Positions 20,603-29,574 of a stretch of 64,000 nt of DNA are shown here, piece by piece. Every line of letters starts with the position of its first letter. Position 1 is the first letter of the stretch. The translations under genes and the position numbers were made by a program. Origin of the DNA: Vibrio nigripulchritudo ATCC 27043 (GTDB taxonomy: Bacteria; Pseudomonadota; Gammaproteobacteria; Enterobacterales; Vibrionaceae); assembly GCF_000222685.1 (NCBI RefSeq), contig NZ_AFWJ01000267.1:62001-126000 (forward strand), written 5' to 3'. Under the pieces are notes generated by a model. It saw only the letters and a list, made by a program, of their open reading frames with translations, had not been told where the DNA came from and ran no database searches.

Positions 20603-20626
20603 CGACGTTTAGACGTCTATATGTCC
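20603..20626 (-). promoter_or_regulatory. MetJ operator (met boxes) of metF
   Basis: Three contiguous 8-bp units: CGACGTTT, AGACGTCT (perfect consensus, 20611-20618) and ATATGTCC. Tandem 8-mers are how MetJ dimers array on DNA. Confidence 0.82.
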
Positions 20627-20742
20627 AAAGAATGTCTTTTATCCGATTTAATGTCAACTGGATCACTATGAATTTTATTCATGATGCTGCTGAACATTTT
20701 TCAACATGAAAAATTACGGCATTTTTAAGAGATTGGGAATAG

Positions 20743-20764
20743 AAAAAAAGGGCGTTACACGCCC
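20743..20764 (-). terminator. metBL operon terminator
   Basis: On the minus strand GGGCGT-gta-ACGCCC followed by seven T, beginning 6 nt past the metL stop codon. Confidence 0.88.
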
Positions 20765-20769
20765 TTTTC

Positions 20770-23181
20770 TTAAAGAAGACCAGATAGCCTATTGAGATCT
20801 GATTGAATTGCCCCAGCGGTCACTGCTTTACCTGCACCAGGCCCGCGAATCACCAGTGGGTTATCTTTGTACCATTTACTCTCGATAGCAAAGATGTTGT
20901 CACAAGGAAGCAGATTCGCTAAAGCATGCTCTCGTGGAAGCGCCTCAACACCGACAGAGGCTTTGCCGTCTTTTTCCAGCCTTGCTACATAGCGAAGCAC
21001 TTTGTCTTCTCTCTGAGCCTTTTCAAGGCGCTCTGCAAGGAGCTCGCTTAAGATTTGTCCGTTGTCTAAGAAATCATCCAGAGGCAAATCTCTCAAAGAC
21101 TCTGGTACCAAGGATTCGACTTTTACGTTTTCTGGTTCAAGCTCTAAACCCGATTCACGCGCCAGAATCACCAGCTTACGCATCACGTCGGAGCCATCCA
21201 GGTCGCAACGTGGGTCAGGCTCAGTTAAACCTTGCTGCCAGGCCAGGTCCACTAAGTCGCTGAATGGTACCTGTCCATCAAACTGCTGGAACAACCAGGA
21301 TAAGGTGCCTGAGAAAATGCCGGACAACGCCAATATGTCATCGCCACTTTCACGCAAATCGCGAACGGTATGGTTAACTGGTAAGCCTGCTCCTACCGTC
21401 GCGTTGTAGAACCAGTGGCGACCCGTTTTTGAAAACGCGTCCTGTACCTGATGGTAAACCTCACCCGGTGCGGAGCCAGCCACTTTGTTTGCAGAAATCA
21501 AATGAAAACCGTGTTCCGCAATGCTTACATATTGATCGGACAGCGCCTCACTTGCGGTCACATCCAATACAATGACTTCATCGTACTTCTGTTGGTGGGC
21601 AAGTTTGTCCAGCCATTCTGTGCCGTCATTGCTGATCGCTTCATCGTCAAACCGACTGAATACTTCATTGGCATCAATGCCACTAAAGTCGAGCCAGTAG
21701 GTCTGGCTGTCTACTACCGCCACTAGGTCAAAGGTTTTGCCGTAGCGCTTTTCCAGTTCGTCTTTCTGCTCTGAAAACAATTCAAGCCAGCTGGAGCCAA
21801 TGTTGCCTTTACCACACAGTGCGATAGCCACACGTTTCTGCGCCTGAAACAGCTGGCTGTGAATGCCTGTGATCAATCGAGAAGTGTCGGTCTTGCGAAG
21901 AATCGCCACCAGACTCAGTCCAGATTCTGCTTCGCTGATAAATTCCACCGGACCGTTTTTCAGTTGCTGGTAGAATCCATAGCAGTGGTTCGGGTTATTG
22001 GTCACGCCCGCCCCCACAGCAGCAACCAGAGAATAGCCTTCTTTTAGTTTAATCTCGGCGCCAATGGACACATCCTGAAGGTGGGATAGCGCATCCCCCG
22101 CCACTTCGCTGGTGTAAGCCAGAAGTAAACAGCCCTGATCTTCTTGTGCTTCAAAAGCCAGTGGGCTTAATTGAGCGCGAGTTAGAGTGGTGAGTACTTC
22201 TTTCGAATGATGATCAAAATCGTGGCCATGCCCGAAGTCCACTTTCACTAACAACACTTCATCCAGAGAAGTAATGATTTTTGCGCCACGACCAGACGCC
22301 AGCACACGCTCGATACGGGTCGAACCCGATTCAGGCTGGTAACTACAACGCAAATGCAGTTCCATCGCACTTTGAGCGACAGGCTGAAGTGTACGGCTAT
22401 GGAGTACAGGGGCAGCTAGACGAGCCAGTTCACTGGCTTCATCAAGACGAAGCAGCGGCAATAGGCAAGCATCAGATACTTTGCGCGGATCCGAGCTGTA
22501 TACCCCGGCAACATCACTCCAGATTGTCACGCGAGTAGCTTCAGCCAAAGCTCCGATTACCGTTGCAGAGTAGTCAGAACCATTACGACCAAGCAAAACG
22601 GTTTCACCATCGTCGTTTTTTGCCATAAAGCCCGTAATCACCACTCGGCACTGACGGTGCTGTGCCAGCGATTCTTTGATAAGTGGGTAAGAGCGCGCGC
22701 GATCCACCTCGGGCTGCGCACCATGCTCTGCTCGAAGGAAATCACGCGAGTCCTGAGAGACGGCTTCGAGATTATTGTGATTCAGCAGTTCAGCCAGCAG
22801 TCTTGCCGACCAAAGCTCACCGTGCCCCATTGCGGAAGATTTTTGCGCACTTGTAAGCGGGAACGAAAGCTCACCCAATCCGGAGAATTCGGTATTCAGG
22901 GCATCCAATAACCCGGCAGCACGCTCTTCAGGCAATAGGCTTTCAATCAGATTAGTCTGGTATTGTCTTAGTTCTTGCAACATCTCATGAGCGACACGAC
23001 CGTCTTTTTCTAACGCCCCTAACCAGGCAATCAGTTGGTTGGTGGTGCTTCCTGCCGCCGACACCACCACAAGGTCGTTCGGCTGAGAATATTCTTTAAG
23101 GATGTTGACTACGCGCTGGTAGCACTCTGCATCAGCCAGGCTGCTACCACCGAATTTGTGTAATTGGCGTTCAACCGTCAT
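20770..23181 (-). CDS. metL: Bifunctional aspartokinase II / homoserine dehydrogenase II
   Basis: An 803-aa cytoplasmic fusion. The N-terminal aspartokinase carries LHKFGGSSLADAEC and LLGRNGSDYSATVIG; a regulatory region follows. The homoserine dehydrogenase starts around residue 455 with VAIALCGKGNIGSSWLELF (NAD(P)-binding) and includes SANKVAGSAPG and LSGIFSGTLSWLF. It supplies homoserine from aspartate for methionine. Its ATG overlaps the metB stop by one base (TAATG at 23181), implying translational coupling. Assignment to MetL rather than ThrA rests on the metB linkage and the MetJ boxes upstream of metB. Confidence 0.95.
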   Translation of the reverse strand: MTVERQLHKFGGSSLADAECYQRVVNILKEYSQPNDLVVVSAAGSTTNQLIAWLGALEKDGRVAHEMLQELRQYQTNLIESLLPEERAAGLLDALNTEFSGLGELSFPLTSAQKSSAMGHGELWSARLLAELLNHNNLEAVSQDSRDFLRAEHGAQPEVDRARSYPLIKESLAQHRQCRVVITGFMAKNDDGETVLLGRNGSDYSATVIGALAEATRVTIWSDVAGVYSSDPRKVSDACLLPLLRLDEASELARLAAPVLHSRTLQPVAQSAMELHLRCSYQPESGSTRIERVLASGRGAKIITSLDEVLLVKVDFGHGHDFDHHSKEVLTTLTRAQLSPLAFEAQEDQGCLLLAYTSEVAGDALSHLQDVSIGAEIKLKEGYSLVAAVGAGVTNNPNHCYGFYQQLKNGPVEFISEAESGLSLVAILRKTDTSRLITGIHSQLFQAQKRVAIALCGKGNIGSSWLELFSEQKDELEKRYGKTFDLVAVVDSQTYWLDFSGIDANEVFSRFDDEAISNDGTEWLDKLAHQQKYDEVIVLDVTASEALSDQYVSIAEHGFHLISANKVAGSAPGEVYHQVQDAFSKTGRHWFYNATVGAGLPVNHTVRDLRESGDDILALSGIFSGTLSWLFQQFDGQVPFSDLVDLAWQQGLTEPDPRCDLDGSDVMRKLVILARESGLELEPENVKVESLVPESLRDLPLDDFLDNGQILSELLAERLEKAQREDKVLRYVARLEKDGKASVGVEALPREHALANLLPCDNIFAIESKWYKDNPLVIRGPGAGKAVTAGAIQSDLNRLSGLL

Positions 23182-24347
23182 TACGCCACCTCCCTGGCTT
23201 TGACAAACGCTTGTTCTAGGTCAGCGATCAGGTCATTCACGTCTTCAAGACCGACAGAAAGACGCAACAATGTTGGTGCAATGCCAGCTTCAGCCTGTGC
23301 TTCATCGCTCATGGCACGGTGCGTCATAGAGCCTGGATGACAAATAAGACTTTCTACGCCACCCAGCGATTCTGCTAACGAGAACAGAGTCAGCGAGCTG
23401 GCAAAGACCTTCATCTGCTCCACGCTTCCGTTAAGTTCAAAACTCAGCATAGAACCAAATCCAGACTGCTGCTTTTTGGCAATATCATGACCTGGGTGCT
23501 CTGGCAAACTTGGGTGATAAATGGTGCCCACCAGCTCGTGCTCTTTCAGGTAAGCCAGAATCGTGTTTGAGCTTTCTTCATGCACGCGCATACGAGCGCC
23601 CAACGTGCGTAATCCACGCAATGTCATGTAGCTGTCGAAAGGCGTACCAGTTGCACCAATACAGTTACCCCACCACGCCAGTTCTTCTGCATGTTTTTCG
23701 TCTTTGCAAATCAGCACACCGCCAATCACATCCGAATGACCATTAATGTACTTGGTGGTCGAGTGGATAACAAAGTCTGCACCTAGCGTTAAAGGCTTTT
23801 GGTACACAGGTGTCAGAAAGGTGTTGTCGACCGCAACAAGTGCACCAACCGCTTTGGCTTGCTGGCATATTTTTTCAATATCCACCACGCGAACCAATGG
23901 ATTTGAAGGGGTTTCCAGCAATACCAGTTTTGGTTTCTTGCTGATTGCCGCAGCCAGTGCCTCATCGTCTGACTGATCAACAAACTCAACTTTGAAATCT
24001 CCTTTCAAAGCGCGAGTGTTGAATAAGCGATGGGTTCCGCCGTAGCAGTCGTGTGGCGCAACGATAAGATCATCTGGACCCAGAAATGCCGTTACCCACA
24101 GATTAATTGCTGCCGTACCTGTGTTGGTAATGATGGCATTTGCGCCTTCTTCGAGTTCAGAAAGTGCTTGCTCCAGCAACCCACGGTTTGGGTTTCCAGA
24201 ACGGGTGTAATCGTATTTTGGTACTTCACCAAAAGACGGAAAACCATAGTTTGTCGACAGATAAATCGGTGGGACAACCGCGTGATACTGGGTATCCGCT
24301 TCAATACCAGTTCTTACGGCAATAGTGGCTGGCTTTCGTTGGCTCAT
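23181..24347 (-). CDS. metB: Cystathionine gamma-synthase
   Basis: A 388-aa PLP enzyme joining O-succinylhomoserine and cysteine into cystathionine. Family motifs: YDYTRSGNPNRGLLE, DDCYGG-type PHDCYGGTHRLF, and the PLP lysine in HSTTKYINGHSD (Lys199). First gene of metBL and divergent from metJ, as in E. coli; the shared spacer of 297 bp holds four met boxes. The start ATG has AAGGAAGACCAAC upstream. Confidence 0.95.
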   Translation of the reverse strand: MSQRKPATIAVRTGIEADTQYHAVVPPIYLSTNYGFPSFGEVPKYDYTRSGNPNRGLLEQALSELEEGANAIITNTGTAAINLWVTAFLGPDDLIVAPHDCYGGTHRLFNTRALKGDFKVEFVDQSDDEALAAAISKKPKLVLLETPSNPLVRVVDIEKICQQAKAVGALVAVDNTFLTPVYQKPLTLGADFVIHSTTKYINGHSDVIGGVLICKDEKHAEELAWWGNCIGATGTPFDSYMTLRGLRTLGARMRVHEESSNTILAYLKEHELVGTIYHPSLPEHPGHDIAKKQQSGFGSMLSFELNGSVEQMKVFASSLTLFSLAESLGGVESLICHPGSMTHRAMSDEAQAEAGIAPTLLRLSVGLEDVNDLIADLEQAFVKAREVA

Positions 24348-24486
24348 ATAGTTGGTCTTCCTTTCCAGTGGTGCGTTTTACTTGAGCATCTGTTATACCA
24401 ATTACAAACGCTGGATAACATGCAAGTGACGTGTTTTAACTGAGAGTGTCACGATTAATGTGCAACACTTTAGCGCCATCATTTTG

Positions 24487-24518
24487 GGACGTCAACACTT
24501 CTAGACGTCCATATGTCT
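24487..24518. promoter_or_regulatory. MetJ operator between metB and metJ
   Basis: Four contiguous 8-mers: GGACGTCA, ACACTTCT, AGACGTCC, ATATGTCT. Consensus is AGACGTCT; the second is weakest. Position implies control of metBL and autoregulation of metJ. Confidence 0.85.
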
Positions 24519-24644
24519 TTGCTTATGGCGGTAAAAGTCGCTAAAATCCCACTTTATGAAAGGCTAAGTCGCTAAAACACATGAAAACAGCTTGCTGGGC
24601 GAACTAGTCATCCATTTTAGATAAATTATAACTGAAGGTGCGCA

Positions 24645-24965
24645 ATGGCAGATTGGAATGGCGAGTACATCAGCCCCTATGCTGAACATGGCAAAAAAAG
24701 CGAACAAGTCAAAAAAATTACCGTATCAATCCCGCTAAAAGTACTAAAAGTACTGACTGACGAGAGAACCCGCCGCCAAATCAACAATTTGCGTCACGCG
24801 ACTAATAGCGAACTGCTTTGTGAAGCCTTCCTTCACGCCTACACAGGTCAGCCTCTTCCAACAGATGAAGACTTGCGTAAGGATCGCCCGGATGACATTC
24901 CAACCGAAGCGAAAGCCATTATGACGGCAATGGGCATCGAGTTCGAAGCTTACGATGACGAATAA
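24645..24965 (+). CDS. metJ: Methionine repressor MetJ
   Basis: A 106-aa ribbon-helix-helix repressor that binds S-adenosylmethionine as corepressor. The beta-strand [22 protein letters not shown]-type segment (residues 22-40) inserts into met boxes, followed by [26 protein letters not shown] helices. Length matches E. coli MetJ (105). Divergent from metBL with operators in the spacer; ends in two tandem terminators. Confidence 0.97.
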   Translation: MADWNGEYISPYAEHGKKSEQVKKITVSIPLKVLKVLTDERTRRQINNLRHATNSELLCEAFLHAYTGQPLPTDEDLRKDRPDDIPTEAKAIMTAMGIEFEAYDDE

Positions 24966-24968
24966 AAC

Positions 24969-24998
24969 GAAGGGACAGCAAATGCTGTCCCTTCTTTA
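24969..24998. terminator. First metJ terminator (probably bidirectional)
   Basis: GAAGGGACAGCA-aa-TGCTGTCCCTTC with TTTATT on the plus strand and GTTTTATT on the minus strand, so it may also stop transcription from the malic enzyme gene. Confidence 0.88.
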
Positions 24999-25007
24999 TT
25001 GAATCGC

Positions 25008-25038
25008 ACGACTTGGCAATTTATCCAAGTCGTTTTTT
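25008..25038 (+). terminator. Second metJ terminator
   Basis: ACGACTTGG (25008-25016) pairs with CCAAGTCGT (25025-25033), then six T. It stands 10 bp after the first terminator. Confidence 0.85.
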
Positions 25039-25068
25039 ATTCCACCTAGTTTTTATTCTAATTGGCTT

Positions 25069-26328
25069 TTATTCCAAATAGCTTTCAGGCATGTCGATTC
25101 TCGCAACCCCAGAATCAATCGCTGCCTGAGCAACCGCTTTTGCCACTCGAGGCAACAAACGTGGATCCATAGGTTTAGGAATAATATAGCCAGCGCCAAA
25201 TTCCAGGTTCTCTACTCCAGCTGCTTTTTTCACTTCTTCCGGCACGTCTTCTTTTGCCAGTTGGCGAATCGCATCAACCGCAGCCAGTTTCATTTCATCA
25301 TTAATCTCGCTAGCACGAACGTCCAATGCACCGCGGAAAATGAATGGGAAACAAATAACATTGTTGACCTGGTTCGGGTAATCGCTGCGACCAGTTCCCA
25401 TAATCAAATCGTCACGAACTTGGTGCGCCAGCTCGGGCTTGATTTCCGGATCCGGGTTAGAACACGCGAACACCACTGGTTTGTCTGCCATTAGCTTCAA
25501 CGCTTCTGCTGGCAGCAAATCAGGACCAGACACACCCAGGAATAAATCGGCACCGTCAATGACATCCTCAAGCGTGCGTTTGTCGGTGTTATTGGCAAAC
25601 AGTTGCTTGTACTCGTTCAAATCATCACGACGGGTGTGAATCACCCCTTTGCGGTCCAGCATGTAGATTTTCTCACGCTGCGCGCCACATTTAATCAAAA
25701 GCTCCATACAGGCAACGGCTGCTGCACCAGCGCCCAAACAGACGATAGTGGCGTCTTCCAGCTTTTTACCTTGCAGTTCGATGGCGTTCAACATACCTGC
25801 AGCAGTAACGATAGCCGTACCATGCTGGTCATCGTGGAAAACAGGCACGTCACAACGCTCAATCAAGCGTTGCTCAATCTCGAAACAGTCTGGGGCTTTG
25901 ATGTCTTCTAGGTTAATGCCGCCGAAGGTGTCGGCAATGTTGGCAACCGTATCGACAAACTCGTCGATGGTGCGATGCTTTACTTCAATATCAATCGAGT
26001 CCAGACCAGCAAAGCGTTTAAACAGAAGGGATTTCCCTTCCATCACGGGTTTTGACGCCAGAGGACCCAAGTTACCCAAACCAAGGATGGCGGTTCCGTT
26101 GGAAATAACGGCAACCATATTTCCTTTAGCGGTGTACTTGTAAACGTTATCGGCGTTTTGCGCGATTTCACGGACTGGCTCTGCCACACCAGGACTGTAC
26201 GCAAGCGCGAGGTCTTCGACGGTATTGGCGGGTTTTGTCAGTTCGACAGAAATCTTTCCGGCTGTAGGTTGAGCGTGATAGTCCAGAGCTTGTTGGCGAA
26301 AATCTTGTAGGGTGTTGTCTTCAGACAT
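25069..26328 (-). CDS. Malic enzyme, short form without phosphotransacetylase domain
   Basis: A 419-aa malic enzyme that decarboxylates malate to pyruvate with reduction of NAD(P). Visible motifs: LALAYSPGVAEPVREI, GTAILGLGNLGPLA, VFHDDQHGTAIVTAAG and the dinucleotide fold IVCLGAGAAAVAC. It lacks the roughly 330-residue C-terminal phosphotransacetylase-like domain of E. coli MaeB (759 aa), so it corresponds to the catalytic half alone. Cofactor preference cannot be read safely. ATG 26328 has GGAA nine bases upstream; an in-frame TTG at 26343 is less likely. The 270 bp up to rpmE hold its promoter region and the rpmE terminator, no gene. Confidence 0.9.
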   Translation of the reverse strand: MSEDNTLQDFRQQALDYHAQPTAGKISVELTKPANTVEDLALAYSPGVAEPVREIAQNADNVYKYTAKGNMVAVISNGTAILGLGNLGPLASKPVMEGKSLLFKRFAGLDSIDIEVKHRTIDEFVDTVANIADTFGGINLEDIKAPDCFEIEQRLIERCDVPVFHDDQHGTAIVTAAGMLNAIELQGKKLEDATIVCLGAGAAAVACMELLIKCGAQREKIYMLDRKGVIHTRRDDLNEYKQLFANNTDKRTLEDVIDGADLFLGVSGPDLLPAEALKLMADKPVVFACSNPDPEIKPELAHQVRDDLIMGTGRSDYPNQVNNVICFPFIFRGALDVRASEINDEMKLAAVDAIRQLAKEDVPEEVKKAAGVENLEFGAGYIIPKPMDPRLLPRVAKAVAQAAIDSGVARIDMPESYLE

Positions 26329-26541
26329 GTGGGGACGTTCCAATTATTGTTTTTTGTTGGGGTAAAGTGCATTTGTTGCATGGTGAGCTGATACCGACCG
26401 CAAAAAAGGCTCAAACTCTGTTGTTATACTAAAGTATGACTTGCATTCTTCATAGATTAGCTAAGTTAAAGAAAGGCAATTTTGGAAGAGCTAAGACCAC
26501 TTAACCGAGAGCTAAATCAAAAAATATTTATTTCATCAACG

Positions 26542-26567
26542 AAAAAAGGACGCCGAGGGCGTCCTTT
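26542..26567 (-). terminator. rpmE terminator
   Basis: On the minus strand AAAGGACGCC-ctc-GGCGTCC followed by six T. Confidence 0.9.
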
Positions 26568-26597
26568 TCAAATTTGGTCAGTATTACGAGTACGTAA

Positions 26598-26816
26598 TTA
26601 CTTCTTGCTGCTTAGAGCACCGAAACGCTTGTTGAAGCGATCTACACGACCGCCAGTATCAACGATACGCTGCTTACCTGTGTAGAATGGGTGACATTTG
26701 TCACATACGTCCAGGTGGATTGACTCTTTCTCTAGAGTTGTCTGGAACTCAAACGTGTTGCCACAAGAACAAGTTGCTGCAACAGATTTGTATTCTGGGT
26801 GAATACCTACTTTCAT
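26598..26816 (-). CDS. rpmE: 50S ribosomal protein L31 (zinc-binding form)
   Basis: A 72-aa L31 of the C+ type with four zinc-ligand cysteines (Cys16, 18, 38, 41; CSCG and CDKC). It forms part of the bridge between ribosomal subunits. The zinc-free paralogue that replaces it under zinc limitation is not in this window. AGGTTATCCC precedes the ATG. It is divergent from priA; the 303 bp between contain the priA promoter. Confidence 0.97.
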   Translation of the reverse strand: MKVGIHPEYKSVAATCSCGNTFEFQTTLEKESIHLDVCDKCHPFYTGKQRIVDTGGRVDRFNKRFGALSSKK

Positions 26817-27055
26817 GGGATAACCTCAAATTGGGCCGTGTCGCTATCCGATTCTATGCCGGACACCACACGTAGTTTAGATAATTCGATGCAGAATGAC
26901 CACATCATCAAGGCGCAGTATAGTAATGAAACATGAGGGTAGGATCAACCTATTTGGCAGTTTTTTCGCCAACTATTTTCACAAACAGTGTGGTTTTATT
27001 TCGCCTTACCCTAAAGGGTAAGATGCTCCAGTTTCAGCAAGACTGCACCACTAGG

Positions 27056-27084
27056 TTACCTGACCTTACTAACTCAGTTATAAT
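27056..27084 (+). promoter_or_regulatory. Predicted sigma-70 promoter of priA
   Basis: TTACCT (27056-27061), 17-bp spacer, perfect TATAAT (27079-27084), 35 bp before the priA start. Confidence 0.6.
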
Positions 27085-27119
27085 CAGATCATTCCTATCA
27101 GGTTCATTATAAAAGATTT

Positions 27120-29321
27120 ATGCGCCCTTCTATTGCCAGAGTCGCCTTGCCCGTCCCATTAGACAAGCAATTTGACTACCTTATCGCTTCCCACCAGTTC
27201 CCGGTTATTGGCGGGCGCGTTAGCGTACCTTTTGGCAGGCAGACTCTGGTAGGCGTCGTGACCGAGCTTGTTTCTCAGTCTGAGTTTCCTCTACATCAGC
27301 TCAAAACCATTAGAGAAGTGCTTGATGACAAGCCTGTGTGGTCAGACTCGTTATATTCTCTTCTTCAGTGGTGCAGCCAGTTTTACCTTTATCCACTGGG
27401 TGACACGCTAGCTAACGCTATGCCAGCAATGTTGCGAAAAGGGCGTGCCGCCGACTTTACTGCGTTGAAAGAATGGTTCATCACTCCGGCAGGTAAAGAC
27501 CGCTTGATGACTGGTTTTGGGCGCGCGGTTCAGCAAGCCAAGGTAATGGGATTACTGGAAAATGGACCGGTTTCCCATCAGGCGATGCTGGATAATGAAG
27601 TCTCCAGCTCCGTTTTGAATACCTTAGAGGACAAAGGCTGGATAGAGCAGCGAGAACGCCAGCCCAAAGCCATTAACTGGTCAAACGAAGTAGAGAGTGA
27701 CGACGACAAGCCCAAGTTGAATGAAGAACAGTCCGTCGCGATTGCTGCGGTAAACAGCCATCAAAGTTATGGCTGCTTCTTACTTGAAGGGGTGACAGGT
27801 TCAGGCAAAACCGAGGTTTACCTCAATATGATCAAGCCTGTTCTGGAGAAAGGCAGGCAGGCATTGGTACTGGTTCCTGAAATCGGGTTAACACCGCAAA
27901 CCATTAATCGCTTCAAACGGCGCTTTCAGGTTCCGGTTGAAGTCATCCACTCCGGGCTGAACGATACCGAGCGCCTTAACGCCTGGTTGGCAGCGCGGGA
28001 TAAGCACGCAGGCATCGTAATTGGCACTCGCAGTGCGCTCCTGACGCCGTTTGCTGACCTGGGCATCATCATCGTCGATGAAGAACACGATGCCTCCTAC
28101 AAGCAACAAGACAGCCTTCGTTATCACGCGCGGGATGTGGCAGTGATGCGCGCAGCCAAAGAAAAGATTCCTGTGGTTTTGGGTAGCGCAACACCCGCAC
28201 TCGAAACGCTGCACAATGCCCTGACGGGCAAATATCATCACTTAACGCTTTCAAACCGAGCGGGGTCTGCCGTACCCACCACCAATAAAGTATTGGATGT
28301 AAAAGGGCTGTATCTCGAAAGCGGGCTGTCTGCTCCGCTGATAGCGGAAATGCGTAAACACCTCAATGCGGGCAATCAGGTGATGTTGTTTCTTAACCGA
28401 CGCGGTTACTCCCCTGCTCTGATGTGTCATGAATGTGGGTGGATAGCGGATTGCCATCGCTGCGATGCTTATTACACCTTTCACCAACACAGCCGTGAAA
28501 TGCGTTGTCATCACTGTGGGGCACAACATCCTGTCATACACCAATGCCAGGGCTGCGGCTCAACACAACTGGTTTCCGTGGGAGTGGGCACCGAGCAACT
28601 GGAAGAACAGTTAGCCACTTTATTCCCCGATTTTAAAGCCATTCGAATAGACCGAGACAGCACTCGTCGAAAAGGCAGCCTGGAAACCGCGCTTAAGGCG
28701 ATTCGTAATAACGAGTACCAGATTCTGATTGGCACACAAATGCTGGCGAAAGGGCATCACTTCCCGGACGTCACGTTAGTAGGGCTTATCGATGTGGACA
28801 GCTCACTCTATAGCTCAGATTTTCGAGCATCAGAAAGACTGGCTCAATTGTTCATTCAAGTGGCAGGGAGAGCAGGGAGAGCCAGTAAAGCCGGTGAAGT
28901 TATCCTTCAGACTCATCACCCAGAGCACCAACTTCTACAGGCGCTCATTCATAAAGGCTATCGTCATTTCGCCAGCACAGCTTTAGAAGAAAGGAAGCTC
29001 GCGCTGCTGCCGCCTTACGCTTTCTTGACCTTATTTCGCGCTGAAGCGAATCAGGAAGGAGCTGGAGAATTATTCCTGCGTCAGGTCAGGCAAACTATTG
29101 AATCACATCCGCTTTTCAATGATGAATGTATGGTATTGGGACCAATGCCTGCACCTCTGGCACGCCGTGCGGGAAAATCACGATGGCAATTAATGTTGCA
29201 AGCCCCATCACGTTCTTTAATGCAACAATTACTGTACAGTTCAAAACCAGTCATCGACACATTGCCGATGGCGAAAAAAGTGCGCTGGACCACTGACATC
29301 GAACCGCAAGATCTCTCCTGA
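27120..29321 (+). CDS. priA: Primosomal replication restart helicase PriA
   Basis: A 733-aa 3'-5' DNA helicase that reloads the replisome at collapsed forks. Order: N-terminal 3'-DNA-binding domain starting RPSIARVALPVPLDKQFDY; helicase lobe 1 with Walker A GVTGSGKTE (Lys230) and DEEH (320-323); a zinc region of eight cysteines from about residue 435 (CHECGWIADCHRC, CHHC, CQGCG) inserted in lobe 2; GTQMLAKGHHFPDVTLVG and VAGRAGRA. Full length for the family. The rpmE-priA-cytR-ftsN order matches E. coli. Confidence 0.96.
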   Translation: MRPSIARVALPVPLDKQFDYLIASHQFPVIGGRVSVPFGRQTLVGVVTELVSQSEFPLHQLKTIREVLDDKPVWSDSLYSLLQWCSQFYLYPLGDTLANAMPAMLRKGRAADFTALKEWFITPAGKDRLMTGFGRAVQQAKVMGLLENGPVSHQAMLDNEVSSSVLNTLEDKGWIEQRERQPKAINWSNEVESDDDKPKLNEEQSVAIAAVNSHQSYGCFLLEGVTGSGKTEVYLNMIKPVLEKGRQALVLVPEIGLTPQTINRFKRRFQVPVEVIHSGLNDTERLNAWLAARDKHAGIVIGTRSALLTPFADLGIIIVDEEHDASYKQQDSLRYHARDVAVMRAAKEKIPVVLGSATPALETLHNALTGKYHHLTLSNRAGSAVPTTNKVLDVKGLYLESGLSAPLIAEMRKHLNAGNQVMLFLNRRGYSPALMCHECGWIADCHRCDAYYTFHQHSREMRCHHCGAQHPVIHQCQGCGSTQLVSVGVGTEQLEEQLATLFPDFKAIRIDRDSTRRKGSLETALKAIRNNEYQILIGTQMLAKGHHFPDVTLVGLIDVDSSLYSSDFRASERLAQLFIQVAGRAGRASKAGEVILQTHHPEHQLLQALIHKGYRHFASTALEERKLALLPPYAFLTLFRAEANQEGAGELFLRQVRQTIESHPLFNDECMVLGPMPAPLARRAGKSRWQLMLQAPSRSLMQQLLYSSKPVIDTLPMAKKVRWTTDIEPQDLS

Positions 29322-29406
29322 TAAGTAAAATCTCTGTAAATTGATGTGATGTCAGTTCTGTTACTGGATCAGACTTTGTAGCTAGTTTGAGAAAACGAAT
29401 ATGATC

Positions 29407-29428
29407 CTATGTGATTGATGTCACGGTA
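29407..29428 (+). promoter_or_regulatory. CRP site upstream of cytR
   Basis: TGTGA-TTGATG-TCACG (29410-29425) is a near-perfect CRP core. CytR-controlled promoters pair CRP and CytR, and E. coli cytR is itself CRP-dependent, so autoregulation is likely. Confidence 0.7.
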
Positions 29429-29574
29429 CTCATGCAAAATTTGTTAATCTGCCCGTAAATTAATCTTAATTTAGAGCATAAAATATCCAATAAAAAAGTT
29501 GCTCACGTCAGCGCTAGGTTTAATTGTTATAGATGCTTAAATACAGCCATGAAAAATAAAGAGGACAACTTATT

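Noticed and set aside
26426-26437. ATACT-aa-AGTAT palindrome upstream of the malic enzyme gene
   Set aside because: Too short and AT-rich to distinguish from a -10 element or chance.
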